In this document: positions 1 through 9,439 of the stretch, in pieces
Numbering within the stretch: position 1 is the stretch's first letter
Layout: the number at the start of each line of letters is the position of its first letter
DNA from: Asparagopsis taxiformis
Taxonomy: Eukaryota > Rhodophyta > Florideophyceae > Bonnemaisoniales > Bonnemaisoniaceae
Assembly (NCBI GenBank): GCA_030407315.1
Contig: JALQPE010000176.1
Span: 248,001 to 312,000 of the forward strand
Reading direction: 5' to 3'
Length of the DNA: 64,000 nt
The notes under the pieces: model-generated
What the model was told of the DNA's origin: nothing
The model's input: only the letters and a program-made list of their open reading frames with translations
Databases searched by the model: none
Made by a program: the position numbers and the translations under genes

Positions 1-1632
1 CCAACATTGTCCAATACAGCTCCGACAAAACCGGTCGCGGCAACGCGCTCTGCAACCGCGGAGGCTGTATCCGTCGCGTCTCAGCGGCCGCAACCCGTGC
101 AGGATGGATTTGACAAACTGAAGCCGTCCGTCGCGGTTGTGGAGGCTGGATCTGTCACGTCTCAGCGGCCGCCATCCGTACAGGAGGGATTTGACAAATT
201 GAAGCCGTCCGTCGCGGTCGTCGAAAAGGTGCCGGCGACTGTGACCGCCGAAGCAGACGCAAAGACGTCAGACGCAGATGTGGATGACGAATCGCCGTAT
301 GCATTCCGTGCTGTTGAAGATGCTTTGCCGACAGAGGAGGAATTTGGCGGTGTGAGGAAGGCGTTGAAGAAATATAAAATTGCTATGTTTGCATGGGAGT
401 CGCTGCATTCCATTGCGGTCGGTGGTGTCGCGCCGCATTTGACAGAGCTCGCGGCTGGTCTGGAGCGACGCGGTCATGAGGTCCATGTTTATGTTCGGAC
501 CGGTGAGGGACAGGTTCCGTATGAACGTGTCGATGGTGTGCATATACATCGTATCGCGTTTGAATTGTCGTCGGATTTTGTCCAGGAAGTTACTAATATG
601 TGCAATGCTATGGTGCATTTTATGTTGGAGACGGAGCGCTTTATGAATAAGCCATTTGATATCTGCCATGCACATGATTGGCTTGCGGCGCCTGCGTTGT
701 TGAATATCAAACGGAATCACGATAGACGTTGCGTTCTCACAGTGCATTCCACTGAGTATGGTCGCTGTGGAAACAACGTCTACGGTGGACAATCGGCCGC
801 TATTCGCGGTATTGAGGCGGACGCAGTTGCACTCGCTGACAAGGTCATCGGAGTCTCTGGCGTACTTTGTGATGAAATCAAGGATCATTACAGCTTTGAT
901 TGGGACAAGTTGCGATGTGTGTACAATGGGATCAATTGTCTTCGGTACGACGGCAATCTATGGGATCCGGCCGAGGTGCGCGCAAAGTACGGCGTGGGAC
1001 CGATGGATCCCATGGTGCTTTTCGTAGGTCGCATGGCCACTCAAAAGGGGCCCGACATTCTCGTCGAAGCGATTCCGAGCGTGCTGGCGTCGCGACCAGA
1101 GGCCAAGTTCATCCTGGTCGGCGACGGATACATGAAGGATGGACTTATTGCGCGCGTGCATGAGATGGGTGTACAGGGATCTGTGTGCTTTACAGGGACG
1201 ATGAGCGGACAGCCGTTGGTGGACTTGTTCAAGGCAACGGATCTTGTCGCCATTCCGAGCAGAAATGAACCGTTTGGTATTGTTACATTGGAGGCGTGGG
1301 CGTCGAATAAGCCAGTGGTTGTTACGAAGAGCGGCGGTCCACGCGAATTTGTGTGGCATGATCATGACGGCTACTTGGTTGATACTAGCTCGGATGGTCT
1401 TGCGTGGGGTATCGGCACCGCTTTTGCTAACTTTGAACACGCGCGGTACATGGGGGAGCGGGGAAGGGTGAAGGCTGCTTTCCAGTTTTCCTGGGATAAT
1501 ATCGCGGAGAATACGAATAATATATATGACGAATTGCTGCCGGATCATCCGGGACATTTGGCAGAGGGGGAGGAGGAGATTGAAGCGTTGGATGTTAAGG
1601 TTGGCGCTGATGACAGTGGTATCGCAGTTTAG
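1..1632 (+). CDS. GT4-family glycosyltransferase (5' partial)
   Basis: This is a GT-B fold glycosyltransferase of family GT4. The frame is open to the left window edge and has no ATG near it, so the true start lies upstream. The first ~110 codons are low-complexity and hold a 27-residue tandem duplication. The catalytic part starts near codon 122 with KIAMFAWESLHSI and the Gly-rich loop GGVAPHLTELAAGLERRGHE. It continues with the HAHDWLAAPA motif, then FVGRMATQKGPDIL at the start of the C-terminal Rossmann domain, and ends with EPFGIVTLE, the E-x7-E motif of retaining GT4 enzymes. The family uses nucleotide-sugar donors (glycogen/starch-synthase-like, sucrose-phosphate-synthase-like and others). 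The acceptor cannot be told from sequence. No signal peptide can be judged because the N-terminus is missing. It stops 433 bp before the next gene on the same strand. Confidence 0.85.
   Translation, partial: PTLSNTAPTKPVAATRSATAEAVSVASQRPQPVQDGFDKLKPSVAVVEAGSVTSQRPPSVQEGFDKLKPSVAVVEKVPATVTAEADAKTSDADVDDESPYAFRAVEDALPTEEEFGGVRKALKKYKIAMFAWESLHSIAVGGVAPHLTELAAGLERRGHEVHVYVRTGEGQVPYERVDGVHIHRIAFELSSDFVQEVTNMCNAMVHFMLETERFMNKPFDICHAHDWLAAPALLNIKRNHDRRCVLTVHSTEYGRCGNNVYGGQSAAIRGIEADAVALADKVIGVSGVLCDEIKDHYSFDWDKLRCVYNGINCLRYDGNLWDPAEVRAKYGVGPMDPMVLFVGRMATQKGPDILVEAIPSVLASRPEAKFILVGDGYMKDGLIARVHEMGVQGSVCFTGTMSGQPLVDLFKATDLVAIPSRNEPFGIVTLEAWASNKPVVVTKSGGPREFVWHDHDGYLVDTSSDGLAWGIGTAFANFEHARYMGERGRVKAAFQFSWDNIAENTNNIYDELLPDHPGHLAEGEEEIEALDVKVGADDSGIAV
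67..228 (+). repeat. 81-bp tandem duplication inside the GT4 gene
   Basis: Two adjacent 81-bp units (about 67-147 and 148-228) encode near-identical 27-residue blocks with the core GFDKLKPSVAVVE. They differ by a few substitutions and keep the frame, so this looks like a recent in-frame duplication in the N-terminal low-complexity region. Confidence 0.85.
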
Positions 1633-2065
1633 AGTAGTAGCAATAAATAGTGCGCTGTGGTTGGTCATTTTCAAACCAATGGGAGCCGGGCAATAGAGGA
1701 AGAAAAAGATCAAGCACGGGACAGCTGAGATATACACCAATAGCAACGTGCCCCGTGCATCAAGATACAACACGTCGCATGTGTTTCGCCACCTGTCGCG
1801 CAACCACAGTGATTCCCGGTTCAGCAGCGATAATATTTTGTCCAACAGACAGTCTGTCGCTGTTGAAAATCTCCCAAAACTCGATTTTCCAGCCGCGCCA
1901 GCCGTGCTGAGCGCGCACACAGCATGCACAGTGCGTTGGCTCAGCACCACCACGTACCATTCGATACACTCAACCATTGCCATTCCAACTCGAATCTCCC
2001 GTGCGTAAACGCGACCAAGCTTCCCATCATCGCCCACTCCCATGCCATGCGCCTAGGCGCCCGTC
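1633..2065. other. Intergenic, no gene seen
   Basis: This is the space between the stop of the GT4 gene and the start of the Myb gene on the same strand. It should hold the 3' UTR of the first and the promoter/5' UTR of the second. No RNA gene or conserved frame was recognised. Confidence 0.6.
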
Positions 2066-4495
2066 ATGTCCAACCAAAAGAAAGAGCCAGAGGTGATAGC
2101 CGACGCCGAGCCCTCACTAACCTACGTGCGTAAAGTGCTTCTCGACCGTGTGATCGCCGACCAAGCGCAGCGCATAACCGAGCTGCAGCGTCGCGTGGAG
2201 AAGAAACGAATCAAATATGAGCGTCTCTCCTCGTCGTCCATGTACGTCCCACCGACGATGCCAGCCCCGCCGTCGGCACGACCGCCAGCCCCGCAGGACA
2301 ACCTCAACTCGGCCAATTCCACGTCGCAACCGCAGCAAACAAATCCCAATATGATGGCCGCGGTTGCTGCAATGGCTGCAGCCAACCCACAGGTGTCCGC
2401 TCCGCTGCCAGGCCACTTTCCATTTCTCTTCCACCATCCCGACCATCCCTACGCGACCATGATGGGTGTCGTTCCCCCGCCGCCAGCAAACCCCCCGGTG
2501 CAGCCCCCGCCCGCGTCCTCCCCCACCGCCCAGCCAGAGTCGGATAAGAAGCAGAGCAGATATTGGACCCCGGAGGAGCATCAGCGATTTCTTGCCGCCG
2601 TGAATACGTGCGGTCCGCGAAACTATACGCGTATCTCCGAGTTTGTTGGTACTAGAAATGCAAAACAGGTGCGCACCCATGCGCAGAAATACCAGCAGAG
2701 ACTCGAGCGTGAGAAAGCAAAACGTCACTCCTCTGCACGTGCAGCAGTTGATTCAACGCATACGTCTATTGGTGCTGCCGCTGTTGCTGCTGTTGCGGAA
2801 GCGGCTGCGGTTACAATTCACGGTAATGTACCCGGTGCGTCGCCGTCAAGTACCCCTGTCGTGAATGATGTTGCCCTTGTTGGTACGGGCGCTCCGACGA
2901 GCTCATCGAGCGGTAAAAAGTTTCAGAATACACAGGCAAAATCAGCAGGTAGCACCGATGGAAGTTCCAGTACTAATGAGGTGTCTGGACAACAGCCTGC
3001 AGCTAGTACTATCGGTGCGAAAGGTGCACAGTTCAGCACTGAGAATGCGACTGCAGCTGCGATGGCTGCTGTTGCTGCAGAAGCTGTAGCACTCGGCGGT
3101 GGTAAACTGCCTGCAGGGATTCCAGCTGTTCCGGTTGCAGCCAAACTGAAAGCGATGCCTTCGGCTAAAGCGCAACCGGCTGGTAAGTTGACAGCTGCCA
3201 AAGGTACAGCGAATGCGGCTGCGAAGAGTAGTGGAAAAACGGCAAATGCAGCTGGAGTGTCTTCGGATGCTTTCAGTGCTCCAATACAGTCAAATGTAGT
3301 TGTACAGGCTGCCAAGCCTGCTGTTGTTCCGACCAAGGTCGTTGCCATAGAAGCCAAGGCAAGTGTCAAGTCGGCAGTGCCGATTGCGTCCAACAAGAAG
3401 GAGCCTTCGAAAAGAGTGAGCACACAGAATGTAGCTCCTGCCACAAGCGCAGGGTCTTCTGTCGTAATAGGAGCAGCGAAAAAGAGTGTAGACGGTAATG
3501 GAACGCTCTCTGAAAAGACGACAAGTGTGAACATGAAGACAGCCAGCGTAAATGAAAAGGGAAGCTCATCCGGCAGTACAGCCAAGGTAAGCGTTGCGGC
3601 AGACAAAGGACGCGCGAAGGTCGCCAATGGTGGATCAAATTTCGTCGCGGCAACTGCGGTTGGTGCCGGCGCGTCGTTGAGTACGCCCAAATCGATTAAT
3701 GTTGTTGCGAAACCAAAAGCGGTACCAGCTACGAATGGAAATGGCACAGCAGGTGTACAGGCAGGCGGTGCGGCCAAGAGCTCCTCCGCTGGCATCAACG
3801 ATGAACAGGACGGCAAGAAAGTTACAAAGATAGGCGGGGAGTCAAAAGTTGAGGTGGAGAAGGTCGCAAACAGTGGAAAAGTTGTACAATCCAAAATTGA
3901 ACAAGGCTCAGCTGAAGCGTCGAAAGCGCAGAGCGCGCCAATCAAGGAAGCTGATGTTCCTGCCGCAAAAGTGTCCTCCAAAGATGTGGCAAACACGAAG
4001 AGTGCAGCTGGTGTTGTAAATAAAAGATTGTGCGAAGAAGAGAAGAAGAATGTTTCCAAGGCGGATGTGAACGGTGCCAATTCAAAAAACACCCGCAATG
4101 ACGCAAGGAAGGAAGGCGATACCAACAGCAATGACACAACAGGACGTCATGGTTCAAAAGATTCGGCAGTGACGCGCGTCACTACACGAGCTTCTGTGAG
4201 AGCGAAAGGCACAGAAGGCACGTCTGCGACAGCGGGCGCGTCAGGAAACAAAGCGGTGGGAGCAATCAAGACAGGCAAATCGAGCTCGAACGGGGACGCG
4301 GCGCCGATGCAGAATGCAGGTAAAAGCTGCGCAGCATCTGGCAGCCCCCCTGTGGAAAAGGTGGTCGCAACTGGGACGAGCGAGGGCGGTCACAGCGTGA
4401 AGAAGGCGGAATGCACGGGGACGAGTGGCAAGCGTAAAGGCGATGGGGTCGACGAACGTGCAGCCAAACGCGCAAAGACGAGCAATGACGACTGA
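2066..4495 (+). CDS. Myb-related (SHAQKYF-like) protein with long Ala/Ser/Lys-rich tail
   Basis: This is a predicted nuclear DNA-binding protein of 809 residues. A short helical N-terminus with charged residues (about 20-55) is followed by Pro-rich sequence. A single Myb/SANT repeat lies near residues 164-218 (YWTPEEHQRFLAAV ... THAQKYQQRL). The end of the repeat matches the SHAQKYF subclass of one-repeat Myb proteins, known in plants and algae as transcription regulators (circadian and sugar-response MYBs). The remaining ~590 residues are low-complexity Ala/Ser/Lys/Gly without a recognisable domain. They end in basic clusters (KRKGDG, KRAKTS) that could be nuclear localisation signals. The ATG at 2066 is the first in frame. 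The tail makes it much longer than most family members. Target genes cannot be inferred. Confidence 0.8.
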   Translation: MSNQKKEPEVIADAEPSLTYVRKVLLDRVIADQAQRITELQRRVEKKRIKYERLSSSSMYVPPTMPAPPSARPPAPQDNLNSANSTSQPQQTNPNMMAAVAAMAAANPQVSAPLPGHFPFLFHHPDHPYATMMGVVPPPPANPPVQPPPASSPTAQPESDKKQSRYWTPEEHQRFLAAVNTCGPRNYTRISEFVGTRNAKQVRTHAQKYQQRLEREKAKRHSSARAAVDSTHTSIGAAAVAAVAEAAAVTIHGNVPGASPSSTPVVNDVALVGTGAPTSSSSGKKFQNTQAKSAGSTDGSSSTNEVSGQQPAASTIGAKGAQFSTENATAAAMAAVAAEAVALGGGKLPAGIPAVPVAAKLKAMPSAKAQPAGKLTAAKGTANAAAKSSGKTANAAGVSSDAFSAPIQSNVVVQAAKPAVVPTKVVAIEAKASVKSAVPIASNKKEPSKRVSTQNVAPATSAGSSVVIGAAKKSVDGNGTLSEKTTSVNMKTASVNEKGSSSGSTAKVSVAADKGRAKVANGGSNFVAATAVGAGASLSTPKSINVVAKPKAVPATNGNGTAGVQAGGAAKSSSAGINDEQDGKKVTKIGGESKVEVEKVANSGKVVQSKIEQGSAEASKAQSAPIKEADVPAAKVSSKDVANTKSAAGVVNKRLCEEEKKNVSKADVNGANSKNTRNDARKEGDTNSNDTTGRHGSKDSAVTRVTTRASVRAKGTEGTSATAGASGNKAVGAIKTGKSSSNGDAAPMQNAGKSCAASGSPPVEKVVATGTSEGGHSVKKAECTGTSGKRKGDGVDERAAKRAKTSNDD

Positions 4496-5045
4496 GTGGT
4501 GAGTGTCGAGGTAAAGGAGCGAGCGATGCTTCCAACGAGATACATCGGTAATCGGAGCGAGTTGAAGTGTTGGTTGCAGTGTGTTTAGAAGTTTTTCTTA
4601 TGTAATTTTTGCAACGCTTTGCAGGGCGTTGCGTATAATTGTTTTTCATTCCCGATTGTCCAATCAGATTATAAAGTGTAGTTTGTATGCAATTTTCCTG
4701 CACTTTTATTGGCTAGTGATAAGATCTTAGTGTCTATCCCGCACGACCGTGATTCGCGTGCTGCCTCTCATCTCGGCCAGCTTGCACCCGATATTATCCG
4801 GCCTTGCTCGTCTCGCAGACGATCTGGACTGCGCCAAGTTGACCAGCCCATGTCGCCATCACGTGCTTACCGAGAGCTTCGATCGATGCGCGAGCGCACC
4901 CGGCACATTGCAGACCAGCAAACGGAAACGTGTAGAAAAATCCGTGTACCGACGATGCTCGCATGACGTGGAATATGACAATTGCAACAAATACAGCATC
5001 AATTTCAACGGAGGCGGATAACATACGTGTGTGTACAACAAACTT
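4496..5045. other. Intergenic between convergent genes
   Basis: This interval separates the 3' ends of the Myb gene (+) and the His-rich membrane protein (-). Short open frames exist on both strands (for example 4749-5021 +) but none resembles a known protein. It is probably UTR and terminator sequence. Confidence 0.5.
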
Positions 5046-6437
5046 CTACGGATAATATTCGAACAAATGAACGCTTTCATCCTTCTCCCGACATCTAAAA
5101 TGCTGTTTCCCCTTCGATTTCATCCGATCACTCACCGCAACAAGCACCGTCTCTGTGACGAACGAAACACCCTCCACGTTACAATACTTGACCTCACAAG
5201 CGTCATTCCTCGGCAGCTGATAGACGCTCCCATGACCCAATCTGACGCCACCAGCACCGACCTCCAGATCGGCGATGTACACCGCCGATTCCACCTGCGA
5301 AGTCACCGCGATTTTCCTCGAGCCCCAGACGCCGATTCCGGAATAGTCCTCAAATCTCACATCGTGCGGAATCTTCACCGTGTCCACCAAATCAAACACG
5401 CAAACCCCGTCCACATACCCGCGACGCAGCACCAGAATCCGCCCGTTTCCGGGCGCGCGTCCCTCGTCCCCGCCGCGGCAGTTGTTTCCCTCGCAGAGCG
5501 CGAGCAAATAGGACGCCCCGTCCGGCGTGCTGACGATCGCCCCGCCCTCGATGCCCTTGTTGTCGCCGGAGAATATGTAGTCGATAATGCAGCTTTCCAG
5601 CACCTGTGTTCCATTATCGCCTAATTTCACATCAAAGACGCGCGATTTCAATTCGTCACCCACTTTGTGCACCTCCTGCCCCACCAGGAATGACCCCGAT
5701 GTCGCGTTGTATGCTATGTATTCAAATTGACTGTCCCCCTGTTCCTCTCCTGGCCATTCTAAAATTCCGTACTCGCGCCCCCCAGATTCCGCTCCCTCGG
5801 CCCCGACCTGCACGTCCTCTCTGTTGGCCGAGCCCGTGTCCTCCGTCGCGTGCTCGCAATGCCCCCCGTGGTGGCCGTGGCCGCCGTCGGTGGACGAGGA
5901 AGGATACGGCGAATTGCACGGTGGAGAATGATGCTGCCCGTGTCTGTGGCCGTGACCATGCCAATACCCGTGGCCGTGGCCATGGCCAAAGCCGTATCCA
6001 TAGCCATGGCCGCGCCCGTGTCCGTGCCCGTGTGTGAAATGATGGTGGAAGAAACGAGCGGCGAGTGGAAGTCGGATGATATGGAATGAATTGTCCAGGA
6101 CTATGTAGATATCCTTGTTCTTGTCTATGGTGAACACAACGTCTGATGCCTCGAATACACGAAGAGGATTAGTGATGTCCACAAGTGACGAGATTGGCGC
6201 TTCTGCTATCAGTTTGAGTGTTTCTTTTCGAAAGTGTTTTCGGTGACATATCGTGTCTGGATGATCGGACTTGCGGGTCACAAGCATCGGAAAGCCGCGA
6301 TGTGGCGTATCGCTCCCAATGAAGAACGTCACACTGGCCAGGATGAATGCGATGGTGAGTAGCATGGTTGCCGTCAGGATGCTTGGCGGTCGCCGCGGCA
6401 GCATCCTCACGAGCGGGGTGTGCTCAGTTGTCGACAT
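5046..6437 (-). CDS. Membrane-anchored propeller-like protein with His/Gly tract, function unknown
   Basis: This is a 463-residue protein. The N-terminus (MSTTEHTPLVRMLPRRPPS) is basic and is followed by one hydrophobic segment at about 21-41, fitting a type II signal anchor with the bulk outside the cytosol. Residues ~130-193 are a tract of HG, GHGHGHGY and HH units. The C-terminal part has motifs such as NKGIEGGAIV, LCEGNNC, DYSGIGVWG, KIAVTSQ and YCNVEGVSFV. From memory these resemble a conserved but uncharacterised eukaryotic family, possibly beta-propeller-like. The His tract could bind divalent metals, but this is inference. The ATG at 6437 is the first in frame. No enzyme motif was recognised. 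Confidence 0.75.
   Translation of the reverse strand: MSTTEHTPLVRMLPRRPPSILTATMLLTIAFILASVTFFIGSDTPHRGFPMLVTRKSDHPDTICHRKHFRKETLKLIAEAPISSLVDITNPLRVFEASDVVFTIDKNKDIYIVLDNSFHIIRLPLAARFFHHHFTHGHGHGRGHGYGYGFGHGHGHGYWHGHGHRHGQHHSPPCNSPYPSSSTDGGHGHHGGHCEHATEDTGSANREDVQVGAEGAESGGREYGILEWPGEEQGDSQFEYIAYNATSGSFLVGQEVHKVGDELKSRVFDVKLGDNGTQVLESCIIDYIFSGDNKGIEGGAIVSTPDGASYLLALCEGNNCRGGDEGRAPGNGRILVLRRGYVDGVCVFDLVDTVKIPHDVRFEDYSGIGVWGSRKIAVTSQVESAVYIADLEVGAGGVRLGHGSVYQLPRNDACEVKYCNVEGVSFVTETVLVAVSDRMKSKGKQHFRCREKDESVHLFEYYP
5859..6050 (-). repeat. His/Gly-coding low-complexity repeat
   Basis: Short degenerate CAC/GGC-type repeats encode residues ~130-193 of the membrane protein, mostly alternating His and Gly with Tyr, Phe and Arg. 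Confidence 0.85.
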
Positions 6438-6661
6438 TGTGGATGTTTTGTTAGGGAGCGAGCTGTCGTTTTCGATTATTCTGTGCTGGAGTTGTAGAGT
6501 GTGCTCATGTTGTGTTATACATCCAGGAGTTGAGGCTACGTATTTGTTTTTAACGCTTTTTCAAACGAGTGTGTATTACCGTGAGATGCAACGCTGGCTT
6601 TTTTGGTTCCACTCTATTGGCGAGCTTCGATGAAGTGAGAGTTTGGAGAGAGAGAGTGGTG

Positions 6662-6679
6662 GTCTGTCTGTCTGTCTGT
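6662..6679. repeat. (TCTG)n simple repeat
   Basis: A short tetranucleotide run upstream of the His-rich membrane protein gene (minus strand). Confidence 0.8.
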
Positions 6680-8247
6680 TTGGTAGAAATGTACCGGCAG
6701 TTGGTCTCCATTTCTTTTCTGATTTAACGATTACTTTTTGCGCGACGGTCTAAGGTTGGAATATGGACTTGGACCAGATACAGCAAAGTTACATCGCAAC
6801 CGGGGAGATGATCCATTAAAATACTTTGTGAAACCCAATCTGCATCAGCAGGGATGGTTTCCCAGGTGCCGTTAGGCTTACGTGTTGGTAGATATTTCGC
6901 TTTGCTCTTACATCAAATTGTGTTGACTAAGGCACGGCGCTCTAGAGCACATCGTTTTGCATATCGGTAAGCTGTATGCTAGAGGATACTTACCGCTGAG
7001 TCATCACACACACAACCTCGTCACGAGGCTGTTGAGAACGGTAGCCTTCATAGTCATCTACAGATTCAACGTACAAATTTGTACATTGCTTCTCCTCTAT
7101 ATCTAGAAAATATGATGTGCTCCTCCAGAGATGTATCCGGGGTACAATACCCGTGTCGCAGTTACAATACGCATAGAAACCGGAGCAAACGCGTTGAGTA
7201 CAATCATACTCTCCGATATCACAGACGTGGTGCGTCCTTGGACGGACATCTCGTACCCAATCTATCTAGAACTTACCTTAATCTTCTCTTGATTTCGCTG
7301 GAGAAGTGACTGAGAAAACAAGAGGGACAGAGGATCGCCTTGGCAAAAATAATTCAGGCAACTCGCCGTTCGTTTGGGGAGGGACAAATAGTAGCTTTTC
7401 CCAGGTTGACGTCTAGAGCCTGGAACTTCCCACAACCTAGCGCATAAGGTATAGGTAATAGTTTCTGCGACCACGTCAAAGAGATGGCATTACTAAAGTA
7501 AAATTGTACATCTGTAACGTTGTCAAAAAATGCTACTTCTGTGAAAGTCAGCTGGACGTATAGATTGGTGCCTCCTACGTTAGTTATTACTAACAAGGGT
7601 TGAAAGGACGAGTTGTATTCTCCAGACAAAAGGCACTGATTGCCTCCCATCCGTAAATTATGTGCGCGTGCACACTGCTACTCAGACCCACGCAGAGGAA
7701 GAAGACGAAATTCAAGTCTTTTATGCAGGCATTCACTCGCGCGCTCCTTTCCATGCTTCAGGTAAAAAAGCGTAGTATCAAATATGTCGCGGGCCCCCTC
7801 CGACATGGCTATTTTTCTTGTACTATCGTTCGATCCGAAGCACCCAAATCTGACTCTATTTTACCGGCCTCATCGCAAGATTGTCGCTGTCGGCTGTATA
7901 TTTTTTCGGTCAACACAGCGCTGGTTCAACGTAAAGGTCTTCAACATGCAGGTTTGCCAATATTTTTGCGAGCCGAACACAACGGCTGATGTGGTTACAT
8001 TGCAACTTTTTTGGATGAATCGAGGATATTACCGGGGCCGCGACAATATCTTAGATGTTACTGCGGGTAATCAATCACGGGATTTGCTACCGAAGCGGAT
8101 GACCAGGGACGCAGATTGATGTCTTCTAGGCCACATACAATTTAGTTCGCTCCAAAACACATAGAGGAGATCGTCAGCTGAGGCAGCACCAAGCGGTCCG
8201 TTCCCCTGTTGTACGTGTTATGAATTCAATGCATTGTTATATTGAAA

Positions 8248-8285
8248 GGGAAAACGCGCCACTGAATGTTGGGGCGCGTTTTCTC
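8248..8285. other. Strong inverted repeat (hairpin)
   Basis: GAAAACGCGCC at 8250-8260 is matched exactly by its reverse complement GGCGCGTTTTC at 8273-8283. Extension through one G-T wobble gives a 13-bp stem with a 12-nt loop. No gene adjoins it. It could be a terminator or structured RNA, or chance. Confidence 0.5.
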
Positions 8286-8911
8286 AGATGCAATGAAATT
8301 CATCACCATTATGATCTTGAAGCGCTAATGAACAGGCCGGACCTTGTGACATGCAAAAACTGTGATCCACAAGCTGTGTAGATAGCCATTTTGAGTGAAA
8401 TTTGCCTGGAGAAGTTGAATCGTCAGGACTTCCGATAATATCCAGGAATGGTCATCTCTATCTCAGTTGTGAAGGAATTTAATGCTGGTTGCATTGCCAC
8501 ATTGCATTAGACATTAGAGATCATTGAAGCTGCTTGAATTAGTGAACAGATGATTTCGGATCACGTTGGTTTTGTTTTTCAAATTGTCGGGAAACGAATT
8601 TGCGGATCAGATCTTCCGGTTCCCGTATAGACTGGTTAGTGTTCTCAAGTTTATCGTGAACTTATTCCTGTACTATTTTTCGGACGTCAGACATCGTGAC
8701 CGGGCTTTCACGATCATTATCAGAACTTGATTCTGATAAGATTGGAGACGAAATTTGTGACCTCGATTCTGATGTATAGCTAACATTCCCCATAAAATTC
8801 ACTACCAGACATCAATTCTCCACAATTCTCCACAACCCGCTCTTCGCTTATCTGCTCGAGATCCTGTACCCAAACTCTTCCGCTTATTGCTATTTCTCCC
8901 ATTCGTAAGGT

Positions 8912-9439
8912 TTACATCGACAATTTGCAGTGGTATGTATTCAGGGTGCGGTGCACATTTCTTTCAGACTGCTCTGGAGAGCTTTCATCCCCCGCGCTAC
9001 AAGCGTTACATTTCCCCAACATACTACGTCCAATGTGCTTCGCTCTCCGCACCAAAGGAGGACAAGACGTGTCTCCCGTTGGCGTTTTCGTATCAGCCAG
9101 CTTGTCAAACTTCAGCTTCAACGATTCGAGTTGGCCTTCCTCTTCCATTAGTCCACTCATTAAACCTGCTTGCGACAAGACACCATTGATCCGATGCCAG
9201 GGATTCTATTCGTTCAAAAGTATCCAGCATATGCACCAGTTCTGCTTCCGTGAAATTTGGTGCCCCCGCTTTCCCTTTCCTGATTTTTCCACTAACGATC
9301 TCAGATCTTTTTCAGCATAACCAAAAGTAAGTGCCGATGAGGGTCCGCCATGGCTATGTTTTTGGCTTGGTTTAGATATTGGTGCAGTTTCGGCAGCAAG
9401 ATTAGGTGAAGCAATCATTTCGGGTTTCATACTTTCCAT
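8912..9439 (-). pseudogene. Broken Myb/SANT-like domain gene (transposon-associated type)
   Basis: Three minus-strand frames together spell one domain. The first starts at 9439 (MESMKPEM). A second, around 9120-9312, gives KAGAPNFTEAELVHML followed by DQWCLVASRFNEW. The third (8912-9178) gives ESLKLKFDKLADTK, PTGDTSCPPLVRRAKHIGRS and then an acidic Ser-rich end. The order (basic GxxNFTxxE helix, WxxVAxRFN, ESLxxKF, PTGDxxCPPxVRRAK) is that of a Myb/SANT-like domain abundant in repeat-rich red algae, oomycetes and fungi, possibly the family called DUF6818 in Pfam. The parts lie in different frames with overlapping ends and no splice signals, so at least two frameshifts have disrupted it. Sequencing indels are an alternative. 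Confidence 0.65.

Larger units (their letters stand above)
6438..8911. other. Gene-poor region
   Basis: About 2.5 kb without a convincing gene. It holds a (TCTG)n run near 6662-6679, scattered short open frames (for example 7784-8119 + and 7354-7650 -) with no recognisable protein, and a 13-bp-stem hairpin near 8248-8285. The first part should carry the promoter of the minus-strand membrane protein. Confidence 0.5.

Noticed and set aside
958..2043. A 361-codon minus-strand open frame
   Set aside because: It overlaps the conserved catalytic half of the GT4 gene and has no recognisable domain of its own.
2923..4137. A 404-codon minus-strand open frame
   Set aside because: It is the exact shadow of the Ala/Ser/Lys-rich tail of the Myb gene; biased codons remove stops on the other strand, and the product is meaningless Ala/Phe/Thr-rich sequence.
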